DNA from: Emergomyces orientalis
Lineage: Eukaryota > Ascomycota > Eurotiomycetes > Onygenales > Ajellomycetaceae
Assembly: GCA_002110485.1 (NCBI GenBank)
Contig: MOWL01000069.1
Coordinates: 558,001-622,000, forward strand
DNA length: 64,000 nucleotides
Reading direction: 5' to 3'
The notes under the pieces are model-generated. The model was not told where the DNA came from, searched no databases, and saw only the letters and a program-made list of their open reading frames with translations. Position 1 is the first letter of the stretch, and every line of letters starts with the position of its first letter. Positions 23,301 to 34,043 of this stretch are shown piece after piece. Position numbers and translations under genes: made by a program.

Positions 23301-24648
23301 CTTAAGACCTAACCTAGCTCGATTTTCTTCAATAACTTGCTTGAGATCCATATATTTTTCCTTAAGTGATTCTTCTTGTTCTCGATATTGAGCTTGCTGT
23401 GACTCGAATTGCTCCAAAGTCCTTTCAAGCCACTCATCCGACTCATCAACTTCGACAAGGTGCTGCTGCAGGTTGGTGATGCTAGATTGGATGCTCTTAG
23501 CTTCGATCCGTTTTCCTTCCAAAGTGCCAAGTATTTGTGCATAGCTTTCTGACTCCTTCCAAGCCTTGTCTGCTAGTTCCGCGGCTTTTCTCATTTGTTG
23601 GGAGAGTTCATGGCTCTCAGCCCGCAGGGCCTCGATTTCCTCTTGTAATTTGATTGATCGTTTTTCCGCCTAAGATGGTCAGCTAAGATGTACATACTAA
23701 TATAAATGGTTTTTGAAGAATTAATACGTACACGATCAGCCTTATCCTTATTTTCTTTGGCGTGTTGTTCCATAATTTTGAATTTAGAAAGTTCTTCATT
23801 TTGCTTTTTCCGCAGCGCTTTGATATTATCGATAGCCTTGGTGTACTTCAAGGCTTCAAATATCTCGTCGAACTTCTTTTTCAGGACGGATGGTTCACTC
23901 ATTGGCCATAGACTCTCATCTTGATGGCAGAAGATAACAGAGTCAAGGATGGCTTTTGACACACCGAGATATTGAGGCATAATCTGATCAAGCTCGGCCA
24001 CTCTAGAAGAAATAGACGTGCGTTCGCCGTCTTTAACCATCAGAAGCTGGCCTTCCAACGTTTTCTGTTGTCTCGTAGTCTTCTTCACCGTAAGCTGAAG
24101 ACTGCGGGTTGCTACCATCCTTGCGCCTGACATAGACTTGAACGAGAGCTTTACTTGGGCCAGGACCTCTTTTTCGCCACATAACTGTAAAATTCCTTTA
24201 GCTCCTGTCTTCGATCAACCGCATATGTCTTTGGTAGACAAACCTTCGGATCGTGAATAAAGGCACCGCCTTTACTATTGGGTGGAAGATCTCCAGTCGT
24301 CGCATATTTGAGGCACTCAATGATGGTCTATTAGTCAATTAGTCAGGTATCAAAAGATTGGTATATACTAAATGCAGCATACCGTCTTCCCGGAGCCATT
24401 GTATCCAACAATCAAAGTCAACGGGGTATGGAATTGGATTGTTTCGCTGCGGGTATTGTCGAACGAACGGACACTTTAAAGATGAAAGGGTCAAGGAACA
24501 TTAGCGATACGTTCATAAACACGAAAGAGGGGATAAGTCATGAGTTTACTTACCCAAGAATGGATAGCTTGTCGATTTTCGCTTGACAGTTGTTAGGTAC
24601 ATAGAAAGACAGGTCGTCAGTGGGTGAACTCACACCTGAGTAGCTCAT
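20352..24648 (-). CDS. RAD50: DNA repair ATPase RAD50 (MRN complex)
   Basis: Seven exons on the minus strand: 24648-24636, 24581-24554, 24473-24383, 24327-24244, 24184-23732, 23669-20433 and 20360-20352, giving 1304 residues (yeast Rad50 is about 1312). The first exon is 13 nt and the last only 9 nt (Val-Met-stop). Joins restore MSYSAKIDKLSILG, GVRSFDN, Walker A GYNGSGKTT (about residues 36-44), HDPKLCGEKEVLAQVKLSF and the Q-loop region DSVIFCHQDESLWP. Long coiled coils flank the zinc hook CRMC (about 684-687). Near the C-terminus are the ABC signature CSAGQK (about 1197) and Walker B LIALDEPTTNLD (about 1224), then THDEEF and the end RQSIAAVM. With Mre11 and Nbs1/Xrs2 it senses and tethers broken DNA ends. 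All phases are consistent. Confidence 0.97.
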
Positions 24649-25614
24649 TAGTAAAGCGGAATAAGTGCATATATTGTAATTGAAATTGAACACTTACATC
24701 TTGGTAAATATATTTTCGTGTGTCTGCTCCCAGCCACACCGTCTCTCAGTGTTGAAAATGGTCGAAAACGGCCAGCGGATTGCTTCCTGTCTTGAGTGTT
24801 TCTTCAGACTAGCGATGCTGCCTGCGCGTGTTCAACGCGGAGAGACTTGGAAGCTTCCAAGAGGCACGACATCACGTGACATGATACTGTATCTAGTACG
24901 CCGCCGCTCCAGAGTTTGGCCCTGATGATTGGCGATGATAGATGATAATTTTTCGTTTAATGTGGGAATTTGGGTGACCAATCGCATTTCAAATAGCAGC
25001 TGTACCATTGTGGAACTTTCATTAATCGTCGTTGTTGGGAAACTACCCAGAAGACCATCGATCCTGGCCTGGCGGCATTGGGACAGACACGGGCCGATAA
25101 ACTTACAATGTGGGCCGAGTTCTGCCTTTGGCGAACCCCCAGAGTTGGCGGGTGCGGGTGCGGGTGCGGGTGCCGAAGCGGCCCAATAAAATTGACTGCT
25201 CTCGGCAACCCCAAGACTCTCGCCCGCCACACTAGGCTTGCCCCAGCATGACTCTGTGCAGGGCAGAGTGCATAAACAAGAAACAAAGAGGCAGTCATGG
25301 ACGCTTGTGTGATGAACAATGTGAGAGCAGGAGAAAAGTTAATCTTTACTCCTACTCACAACCACTTTGGTGATACTTTATGCATTGTCATTAATTATCG
25401 CCCTCAGTCCCATTTGGTACCTGGCTACCTTTCGAGCCTTTAAAACGCCGCTTTCTAGCAACACGCCCCGAGTCATTATAGATCACACCCAGCACATGGA
25501 ATCCTATTCTTGCCGTGCCACTCCGGGCTTTCCTTATGTCAGGATATGATCACCTGCTCGCTCGAGGAATTTCAAAATATTCTATAGAGGTAAGATAGAA
25601 CCCACCACTCAGCA
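24649..25614. promoter_or_regulatory. Divergent promoter region of RAD50 and the WC-2-type gene
   Basis: A 966-bp region between the starts of RAD50 (-) and the WC-2-type gene (+). It holds a GGGTGC tandem repeat at 25150-25173. A few open frames of 80-130 codons cross it on both strands but show no family features. Confidence 0.6.
25150..25173 (+). repeat. GGGTGC tandem repeat (4 copies)
   Basis: Four perfect copies of a 6-bp unit in the promoter region between RAD50 and the WC-2-type gene. It reads in frame as alternating Ala-Gly (or Ala-Pro on the other strand) in spurious open frames. Confidence 0.9.
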
Positions 25615-27084
25615 ATGCCCTTCGACCCTGAAATACTTTATATACTAACAAGCAAACCACGAAAGGTCCCTGCCTTAGGGCTAACTGTGCAGAGACCGTT
25701 GGCGGGAAGTTTCAATGACGTGGAACCGCATCTTCGCAATTTCGGTGCTCCTGATGTGCAGTATAGAAATCCCCATCATGGCCAGGCCTATGAAACAGTT
25801 ACCTTATTTCCTCCAAATATCCCGGACGAATCGTTTAAACGGGAACAAAATAAACTAGCGGAGGAAATCCCTTGCTCGATTCCTACTACTGCCTCTCCTC
25901 CAAGTATAAATCCTGCGGGTGCCAGCATTGAGCTTAGTGCTGAGCCCATACAAGCGGAAACTCGCATGCATAGTACCATCCTGGCGGGATTAAGAGATCT
26001 GATACAAATTTTAGATCTCTCAGGCATGCTGGTATCTGTGTCGCCTTGCTGCAAGGCACTGACAGGGTACGAACCGGAGGATATAATCGGTAAACTCTTA
26101 TTTGAGTACATCCATCCAGATGACCGCTTAATGGTTGTCAGAGAGTTTGCCAAATCACTAAACACAGGAAATCCATTCCGGTGCTACTATCGTTTCAAGA
26201 AGCATGACGGGACTTATCTAATGCTGGATGCCCACGGCCACATCGACTCCGTGACATGTATGGAGTTCTCTATAATCGCCCGCCCCTATGTAACCAAACA
26301 ATCACAGCTTCTCGACTCCTTTCTCGAACATAAACTTGAGAATGAACGTTTGACGAGACGCATCGCAGAGCTGAAACGAGAAGGAGAATTTCAACTTCAT
26401 AATCATGAAAATAAACCAGACAACGAGCAAGTGACCTCCTTGGCTCCACAAACCCAGTACAATTTAATCACCACCTCCGGCTTCCATCCTCCCACTCCTG
26501 GTGGATTTCAATTCGGACTTCCAACTGTACCACTATCCGCCCATCCAATGCTGCCCAATGAACTTTTGAGGGAAGCTAATACGGAGGGATTTAAGACGTC
26601 GACGGTATCCCGACCTCGGCATAACATTTCCCTGTCCACTGGCTTTGAAGGTAGCACATATCTAGATGATATTGAACTCATGACCGGCCTGCACTACGGC
26701 ACCGGGGAACGCGCACAGGGTATAAGCACGGGTGGCCCTGACGGCACTGTTTTCCAGAGCGACGCTCCTCCGGCCGTTGCGCCCATGGCCGGCCGCAGGG
26801 ATTATAATAGTGGAGGAAGAAGCAATACTGAAAGGAAACGGAGGAGTAAACCTGCCGAAACGCATTTCTGCATCGATTGCGGGACTTTCTCTTCGCCTGA
26901 GTGGCGGAAGGGCCCGAGTGGGAAGAAGACGTTATGCAATGCTTGCGGATGTAAGAGCCCCTTTTATTGTATATTTTTTAGCCGTCCGATTTATGAATAG
27001 CTTTACGGTGAGCTGACATCTGTCCTTGCAGTGCGCTGGGCAAAGCAGGAGAAAAAGAGCCAACAAGCGACGAGCACTACTTGA
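25615..27084 (+). CDS. wc-2: White-collar-2/LreB-type blue-light regulator (PAS + GATA)
   Basis: Exons 25615-26950 and 27032-27084 encode 462 residues. The 81-nt intron (GTAAGA...TTGCAG) lies inside the zinc finger and its removal gives NACGLRWAKQEKK. A PAS domain spans about residues 117-225 (LIQILDLSGMLVSVSPCC, YEPEDIIGKLLFEYIHPDD, CYYRFKKHDGTYLMLDAHGH). The PAS lacks the flavin-binding Cys motif (NCRFLQ) of WC-1, as expected for WC-2. A short coiled-coil-like segment follows (LEHKLENERLTRRIAELKRE). The C-terminal GATA finger is C-x2-C-x18-C-x2-C (CIDC from about residue 418), the 18-residue-loop class found in white collar proteins, preceded by a basic patch (ERKRRSK). Its partner WC-1/LreA is not in the window. 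It converges on PSY4. Confidence 0.92.
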
Positions 27085-27626
27085 GGGCGAATTCAGGAAC
27101 TCGTAAGATACTGGTTCTCTATTGGATATGAAGGCACCCATTCCCTTCTTTATACTCCTTGTGATGATGAAATGATTTCTCGAAGTCACTTTTTGTTCTG
27201 GGCATGAATGCGCGTATTTTTGACTTTCTTTTCAAGATTCATATTCTCCTGATATTCCCCTATTTCTTTCCGGTATTTAATGTGTAATATCTATCTACGA
27301 CTTACGACTACTTGCCTTTTTGGTGCTCAGTATATTACTCTACAAAGTGAGGGATTTCCTTATTTTATGGGACATGAAACTATAATTGATCAATGAAATT
27401 CTTACATATTAAACTATGGCTTCTCAGTTTCGATATTCGTCAATATGCTTTGGGTGGAGAATAAAGGAAAGCAGTACAATGGGGGCAAAAAGGCTAACTC
27501 GTACGTCATTTCTCAATCCGATCTGTAAAACCTTTGGGATGCCATCTCCATAAAATTGGAGTGCCAGAAACGCCAATTCGATAAATAGCAAAGGGAATAT
27601 AGAAAAAAAATAGTACAAGGTCGTTT
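27085..27626. other. Convergent intergenic region (wc-2/PSY4)
   Basis: Lies between the stop codons of the WC-2-type gene (+) and PSY4 (-). AT-rich. A 64-codon hydrophobic open frame on the minus strand (27424-27618) starts eight bases after the PSY4 stop and is most likely chance. Confidence 0.65.
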
Positions 27627-29345
27627 TTACGTGTGCATCTGATTATCACTACTGGAGCCTTCTATATTGCTCTCCTTCTGTGCCTCATCCGTCTCCATCC
27701 CTGACTTCGTTGATTCGTCATTCTCCGGTTTCAGCTCTTCGACTAGCGTTACCGTTGTAGTAGATCCTGTCTGGTCTTCCTTAGTCTCACCTTCAGGTTT
27801 CTCAGGCATATCACCAATGACAATGTCCCCATCTGCATCCCTATCTGTATCATCCTTCAAATCACCACCACCAAATTTATCATTATCCGCAGATGCTTGA
27901 AGGGTGTCATTCAAATCGGCCGCCGGACCACCACTATGAACACCACCAGCGCGAGGGGGACTGGTCGACAGTGACATCTGTACCCCTCTCCCATCTTGCA
28001 ATCCCATATCTTCCACGCCCAAAATATTCGGACCTCTTGCATGGGGTACTTCTTCAAGTTCATCCCCTTGCGCTTCTGCCTCATCTCCCTCAGACATCAG
28101 AGACGAAACCGTCTGGTTTTGCCGCTGATGCTGATGATGTATTGTTGTAGGGACAACGCCAGCTTCTTGCTCCTGTCGAATGAGTTCGCCCTGGGTCACG
28201 GCGCCGGATTCTCGCGGTGGAACAGCGGACGACGAGGGGCTGCTGCTACTAGGAGAGCTCGCACCTGGACTCGAATTAGGACTAGAATCAGGTTCCACAA
28301 GGCCATCACCATTATTACCTCCGGGAAGAGCAGAATTGCTCAGCCAAGGGATCGGGGTGAGAAGGGCACCTCCAAGAGACTCGTCGCTTCCCAGCGCATC
28401 GTTTTCGCTGAACATGAAACCACCGCTCCCTGTACCGTTGACGCCATTTACCAGGGTGGTATCAATCATGCCACCGGGTAAAGGCATAGAGAGTGGTAAA
28501 GGGAAGATATCTGCCCCGCTGGAGACGGACACGACCCTATCGACAGCGCGGAGATATGCAGGTAATGTGCGATAGTGAAGGGTCGGGCGTAGGATCAACT
28601 CTGCCAGGCGCTGGATTGTGTGAGGTGGCTTTGCGGAGAAGTAGGCCTTAAGGGTGGACTTGATGGACGAGAGTATTGCGACGAGGGGTGGAAGGAGGGC
28701 GTCATCAGTCGGACCAGATTGCGGCTGTGAATCAGGAATGCGCTCGCTGGAGGCTGAAGATGGGAAGGCCGGGACGGGTGGTCGACGAGGTGGGGTCTGT
28801 AGCTGTGACGGCGGAGCATTCTCTTTATTGCTATTCGCCTGCGAGTTTACTTCTTGCGTAGGATAAGAGGAGGGAATAAGACTCAGGGTATCAACTGTGG
28901 TACTGAAAGTTGGAGGGACTGTTGGCATCGGGAAGTCATTGTGAACTATCTATACTAGATATCAGTTTCCATGAAGGCTTATTGCTCTGCTTTGGAGCTC
29001 CGCGCGGAGCTAAGCTTTTATAAAGGGAGACTCACATGTTCTAATCGCTCGATTAAAGGGTCTAGCAAGCTGGGCCATTTGTCACTACATCAAGCAAGAT
29101 ACCATGGTCAACCAAGCGGCGCATAGACGAGCTTAAAGACATGCGCAAGCATACTAATCCATAGTTCCATCTTTGGCGACAAGCTCTAGCACTTCTTCAT
29201 CTATAACCAAGGGTCGTGTTAGCTCTGGTTCAAGCTTCACAAAACTGGGTATTGACTGCGCGATCTGACATAGCTAGGATGCAGAGCAGATGGGTTTGGG
29301 AAATAAGACGACAACAATATAGAGTGGATACTTGCCTAAAGACAT
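27627..29345 (-). CDS. PSY4: Protein phosphatase 4 regulatory subunit 2 (PP4R2/Psy4)
   Basis: Proposed exons on the minus strand: 29345-29332, 29244-29155, 29084-29036 and 28949-27627 (491 residues). The joins give ELVAKDGTMDYDKWPSLLDP, LIERLEHIVHNDFP and PPHTIQRLAELILRPTLHYR...YLRAVDRVVSVSS, the conserved PP4R2 N-terminal domain (about residues 15-190). The rest is a long, acidic, Ser/Pro/Asp-rich, probably disordered tail that makes up more than half the protein, as in other fungal homologues. It should bind the PP4 catalytic subunit and direct it to substrates such as phosphorylated H2A after DNA damage (family knowledge). The last three exons are well supported; the 14-nt first exon (MSLGN) is a guess. 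The intron at 28950-29035 contains a 16-bp perfect palindrome. Confidence 0.85.
28996..29011. repeat. 16-bp perfect palindrome inside a PSY4 intron
   Basis: The sequence agctccgcgcggagct equals its own reverse complement and is GC-rich in an otherwise AT-rich intron. Confidence 0.9.
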
Positions 29346-30158
29346 TGTTCCAGTGCTTGTCTCCGTGCATTGAGTAAACTCCGGAAGCTCTCACGAAAAT
29401 GTTGTCGGAGGAAAAGTAAAAAGTCGTAGAATGGCAGCTGGTGGATATCAACTTTTAATGGATAGAGAGTCGCGACTTCGGCGGTAGGTCTGAATGTCCG
29501 AGGTCGTGGTCACCTGATTTTGACCGTGAACCTTGGAAAGGCTGGGAGGTACATAGTAAGTGCCTGCTGATACTTTAACCATAACAGAGTGGGGCTTAGG
29601 GTACAACTAGTCCCTGAAACTTAGGCTTTATGTACGCTAAACTTTAACTACAGTCTAGAATCGGGGACCTACTGGCTTCCGCAAGGTTAATCAGATCTAA
29701 CTGGCACGGCAGCAACCCGGGTGTGGTGAACGCGGAGGCTTAGGCCTCAAACCTCCTGCTGGCCGCCATATTTCTTTAACCGCCGACCATGCTCCAGCAC
29801 GCTGGCATTAACCAGCCGATTTTGAGCCTTGCTTGAAGGGTTTAGGGACACGACCTTAGCACCGGTCGATCCCGCATGTGGAGCTCTCATAGGAAAACGC
29901 CACCCTGGCCCCTCGTATTTGCTTGTTGACATCCGCAGATTGTGCGGAGGAGGGCTGTGTTTTGATAAACGGTAAAACCTGGCAGCGGGATTGTAAATCA
30001 ACATAACTTGGCATGTGTCAGTCTTCCACCAACAGTTTATATATTGACAGCTATTTCCTGAAATTTAATTATGGATGCTTGAAAATTAAAATCTACCGTT
30101 CCCTAAACACCTACATTCACTCTTTTGTTCTTAATTGCTACCTCCATTAACCACGGTC
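29346..30158. promoter_or_regulatory. Divergent intergenic/promoter region
   Basis: About 810 bp between the proposed starts of PSY4 (-) and the unrecognised 563-residue gene (+). One 85-codon minus-strand frame (29747-30004) has no recognisable feature. No specific regulatory site was identified. Confidence 0.55.
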
Positions 30159-31963
30159 ATGGGTTTTGATAGGTGGAAAAAGCGTCTTTCCGGACTCGGC
30201 GGGAAGAAACAAACTTCACAGGCTCCCTCCTTTTCTTCTGGGCCATCACCAAGGGATGTCCCTCAACAAAACTTCTCTGCTCCATACCTAAATAATGCCC
30301 CTCTTCCAGGTGTCGCGGGAAATCCCTCGCCTGCTTTTCAACAGGCAGCTGCCCCAGCACCAAGCTCAATAACATGGCCGCTCACTTACCCCGTTTTCCC
30401 GGAAGAAGGTGTCCAAGCCCAGATATTCCACCATAAGATTAAATCCGCAGTTAGCGGAGAAATGGACTGCTGGACTTACATATCGAGTGGTTTGGCTCGA
30501 GTGGGCCAAAAAGAGATTGTTTTCACCGTCCGACGCAGGGCAAATGAACGGGAGGATAACCTACCAATAACCCCCTTCCAATGGATTAAATTCGTCTATT
30601 CTGCGGCAAGAGATGGGCAGAGGGTTGAGGCATTTCAACGCACGGAGTTTAATTCTCTGTCGTTTCTCGATAGGTCCGACTACAAATGGATCGTTTACTG
30701 CCCGGGTCACCCTATCACCAATATCCCAGCTTCATATTTCCCTAGCGAATGGCTCCAGGTTATACTGCTTGTAGCCCATGAGGCGGAGGTTGCCCAAAGA
30801 TATGGGATTATGAGAGCTCTCGGACATCTAGGTGCCCAGGAACGGTGGTTCCCTTTCCCTCCATGGATAGATCGTGATCGCCAACCATGCATCACTATGG
30901 CGAGCATGGCCGGAACTATGAAGGATTCATTACCCCTTGTTATGGTCAGGGGTATCAGTGCAGTGAAGAAAGGCATGAACATTGTCCTCCATGTTCCCCA
31001 AGAATCAGCTGTTCCTCTCAAAGGGGCATTGGCACAGTTTCAGCTCGAGTATGTATTTGCGCTGGATTCGACCCCTCACAAGGACTCTGACTCTGGTCTC
31101 CTTTGGAGCAATACCGATACGCAACCTAGAGGATACGCCGCGGGAACATCGAATGCGTGTATGAATCTAAATTATTTTGCATTCTGCCCCTGTCAAGAGA
31201 AAAATGAACTCAAATTGGTAGAAGACGGTTTTATATGTGAGTTATTTTATTTTTCCCTTCCTCCCGCCGCTTGATTTTTCACAACACGTTGGAAACCATG
31301 CTTCTTCTACACCAGTCGTCAAAGCTAATTCGTAAACTTCCACGAGTAGTCATGATAGCAAATCATACGTGGGCGAACTTCCGCCAGCACATCGAACAGT
31401 CAACGTCCACTAGCATCACTCTCCCATCTGGGCTACATTTTATTCTGGAATTTGAGAAGTCAAGAACAGCACAAAATACTGGTCCTTTCCCTGGCCCTCC
31501 AGCAGCCATGCCACCGCCCACCGCAACCTCACCACCACAAGCGGGATTTGTCGAATATACTCCCCAGAACCCGGTCCCCGAATCCCAAAGGCCAAGCCAC
31601 GTCCACTGCGACCATATCGTCCTCCTCGACAACAACGTTACGACGGCAGCGGACCTAGATAAACTAACTAATTACATTAAATCGATTGAAAAGGTACTGG
31701 ACGCAGCCGTTCCTAAAACTGTCCCACCAAGCGTTATTGGCGGAGGGAAACTCCTCATCGAAGCTGATGTCGGGGGTCCCGATAGAGATGACCTCCTTGG
31801 CCGTGAGTGGTTCAAAGTGAGCTTCTCACCACCATCCTTGGATGCTCTGCCAATGACTCAAATATATAATGAAGTCTCGCGCGTACCGAAACCGGATATT
31901 GTCCCGAGGACTAAATTTTCTTTGGCGTTCAATATCTGGGGTTTTAAAGGACCGTGGTCGTAG
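30159..31963 (+). CDS. Uncharacterised conserved-looking protein, 563 residues
   Basis: Exons 30159-31236 and 31350-31963. The 113-nt intron has a strong GTGAGT donor and a CTAAT branch site about 20 nt before the AG; it joins LVEDGFI to FMIANHTWANFRQHIEQS in frame. An acceptor at 31315 (ACACCAG) would need a weaker donor (GTAGAA). The N-terminal 65 residues are basic then Pro/Ser/Ala-rich (MGFDRWKKRLSGLGGKK). From about residue 75 there is a globular, Trp-rich domain: MDCWTYISSGLARVGQKEIVFTVRRR, PFQWIKFVYSAARDGQRV, YKWIVYCPGHPI. No signal peptide or membrane helix. I do not recognise the family; the WTYxSSGL...EIVFTVRR segment faintly recalls suppressor-of-fused (SUFU) proteins, a weak impression only. 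Ends with PRTKFSLAFNIWGFKGPWS. Start: the first ATG (the frame above begins at TTG). Confidence 0.75.
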
Positions 31964-32748
31964 GTGTGTAATTCGGGTTTGACACTGATCTAATCTTTCT
32001 TTCCTTTTTCTTCATTTGCTACGAGTTTTCGGATGGTCCTTGCTCTTCCAAAATTGCCCATGTCCTTAACTGCTTTGCTTAATGTTTTTATTTGTATTTC
32101 CCCTACGTTCAGCATTTGTCCACACATTCAATATTTGATTCTGCCATACCATTAATATGCGTGAAATTTTAAGACTAATGATTATATTATTGAAATAAAC
32201 ATCTCCATTATTGTTACATAGATGCTCTACCTATAGGGATAATGCAAATATGGGAATTGGGGGCATTCGCCTCTTATTAAGCGTTTTCCGCCAAAGACAG
32301 TAAAGATAGGAAATTTTTATTGAAGTCAATGATTTATGCTTTAGCCACTCTTTGGATGGCCTCGTGGGACGTTAATTTACTCCTATCACCAGATGAGGCC
32401 AATAAATGTTTTCATATAATCACATTCTATGAAGCAGTTAATTCAAACAAATGCCTCACCAGTCGCCACTGGAGGGGAGCGGCCAGTAACTGATGAAATT
32501 CATTATCGGCAGCCTAGGGGATGGGTTGCTGCTTCAAAAATTCTTCTATTTTTACCTACACGTGAGAAATGAGAGAGGGGTTCCAAAATATTTCAGTGCG
32601 GGTATTTCAAGGGGCAATTTATTTAACAGCTCAGTTAACGCCTCTGTTTGATTTCTACGTGCGTCCTTTGCTACAAAACAATGTCTCACTCCAACACCTA
32701 GGCACCACATCTAGACTCTCAACGCTCTATCCCTTCCAGTAGAAAACG
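31964..32748. other. Convergent intergenic region
   Basis: Lies between the 3' ends of the 563-residue gene (+) and the MYND/TPR gene (-). AT-rich, without long open frames; I see nothing else in it. Confidence 0.65.
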
Positions 32749-34043
32749 TTACGCATCTGGGTGCCCTGCATAGTAACATGGCAAGAGATTGATACGAATA
32801 TCTCCCCCACGAAGCCTTAGTGTTCTCCGCTTCTGTGCCTTGGGGAAATCCAGATACATGTACTCCACCATGACGAACATTTCCGTGTTGGCGCCAATGC
32901 CGCTGTTAACAACCGGGGAAAGGGGATGAAGATGTTTGCTTAGATTTGTTGACGGTAGTGGTGCAATCCAAAAATCCTCCTCTCTGTACAATAACATGAG
33001 AAAGCGGTTGGAGGGAGTTTCCCACTCTGAGACAGTCGACTTTAAAAGATAGTTGAAGCCACCGTCTGCCAGAAACATAATCACCATGTTTTTCGTAGTT
33101 CGAAATCTGGAAGGGGTGCGAAATGTTTTTGGGTCGAAAAGGACCATATGAGCTGACAGAACAGTTGGGACATTGTCATCGAATTCACTGGGTTCGAAGT
33201 TGGAGGTCAAGGTGTTGAAAATGAAATTGGTAAGATCTCTCGCATGTGTGTCCGTTGGGGCCAATCGTTGGGTTATGATCGCCGGATTTTCCTCTGCAGT
33301 GAGAGAATGGATACATTTCTTCCCATGGGAGCTCTCGGGGTCCCTCCAATCTGGGTCTCGGCACGATTCAGAACAAGATCGAAATACTTGGCATTCTATT
33401 CACTTTTTAAACATGTATGTCCGATTTTAGAAACTCAGCAGAAGAGGGACAGGGGTGCTAACCTGGGCATATTAACTGGCTGGGATTTTCACAATCTCGA
33501 CGATCACAAGTGCCTTTCACTTCGTGTTTAGAATGGGAAGTAATGTTGTCAAATTTATCCCTGTCTGGCTCATGCTGAAAGGTCAGAAAGGGCGGATTCA
33601 AGGTATCTTGTCGAAAAGTTTCAATCCATTGCTTCAGGGCTTGGTCACTATCCCCACGCCCGAAATCTTGTAATACCCGCATCAGTTTATTAGCAAAATC
33701 GGCTACCAGAAGGTCTCTGTTCCCCAGCACCTCAAGGGAGAGCTTCCAGCCTTTCGTGTAGACTTCTTCTGCCCTACTTAATCTCCCGTATCGCTCATAC
33801 ACGCATCCCAGGTTGTTCATTCGCCAAAGTGAATCCGTATGTTTCTCACCATTTCTCGTAATCGATAGCTCTAGATATTTAAAGGTGCAAGCTTTCAATT
33901 TCCGTAAGCGGGGACTTCGACCCTGGAATGCTTTTGGTGAAGCGATCACCAGACGCGTACTGGCTATCTTCTATGAGCTGTCGTTTAAAACTTGCAGCCT
34001 CCATCTCAATTTTTTCAACCTGTCCTTTCTTAGTCAGTGCCAT
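32749..34043 (-). CDS. TPR + MYND zinc-finger protein, probably frameshifted
   Basis: The two downstream segments splice cleanly: minus strand up to 33463, a 67-nt intron (GTTAGC...ATAG), then 33395-32749. The join produces a full MYND finger: C-x4-C-x7-C-x2-C-x5-C-x3-C and a final H-x3-C (CDRRDC, ICPEC, SCSESC, HGKKC). Upstream is about one and a half TPR units (HTDSLWRMNNLGCVYERYGR, AEEVYTKGWKLSLEVLG). However, this frame has no ATG: it is closed by TAG near 33980, while the plausible start (ATG at 34043, MALTKKGQVEKIEME...) runs in a different frame and stops near 33885. Either a one-base indel broke the gene or a weak intron removes the overlap. The C-terminal 200 residues are unrecognised and contain RTLRLRGG near the end. 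Function unknown; MYND domains usually bind proteins. Confidence 0.6.

Noticed and set aside
27424..27618. 64-codon hydrophobic minus-strand frame after PSY4
   Set aside because: Too short and within the expected 3' region between convergent genes; no conserved signature.
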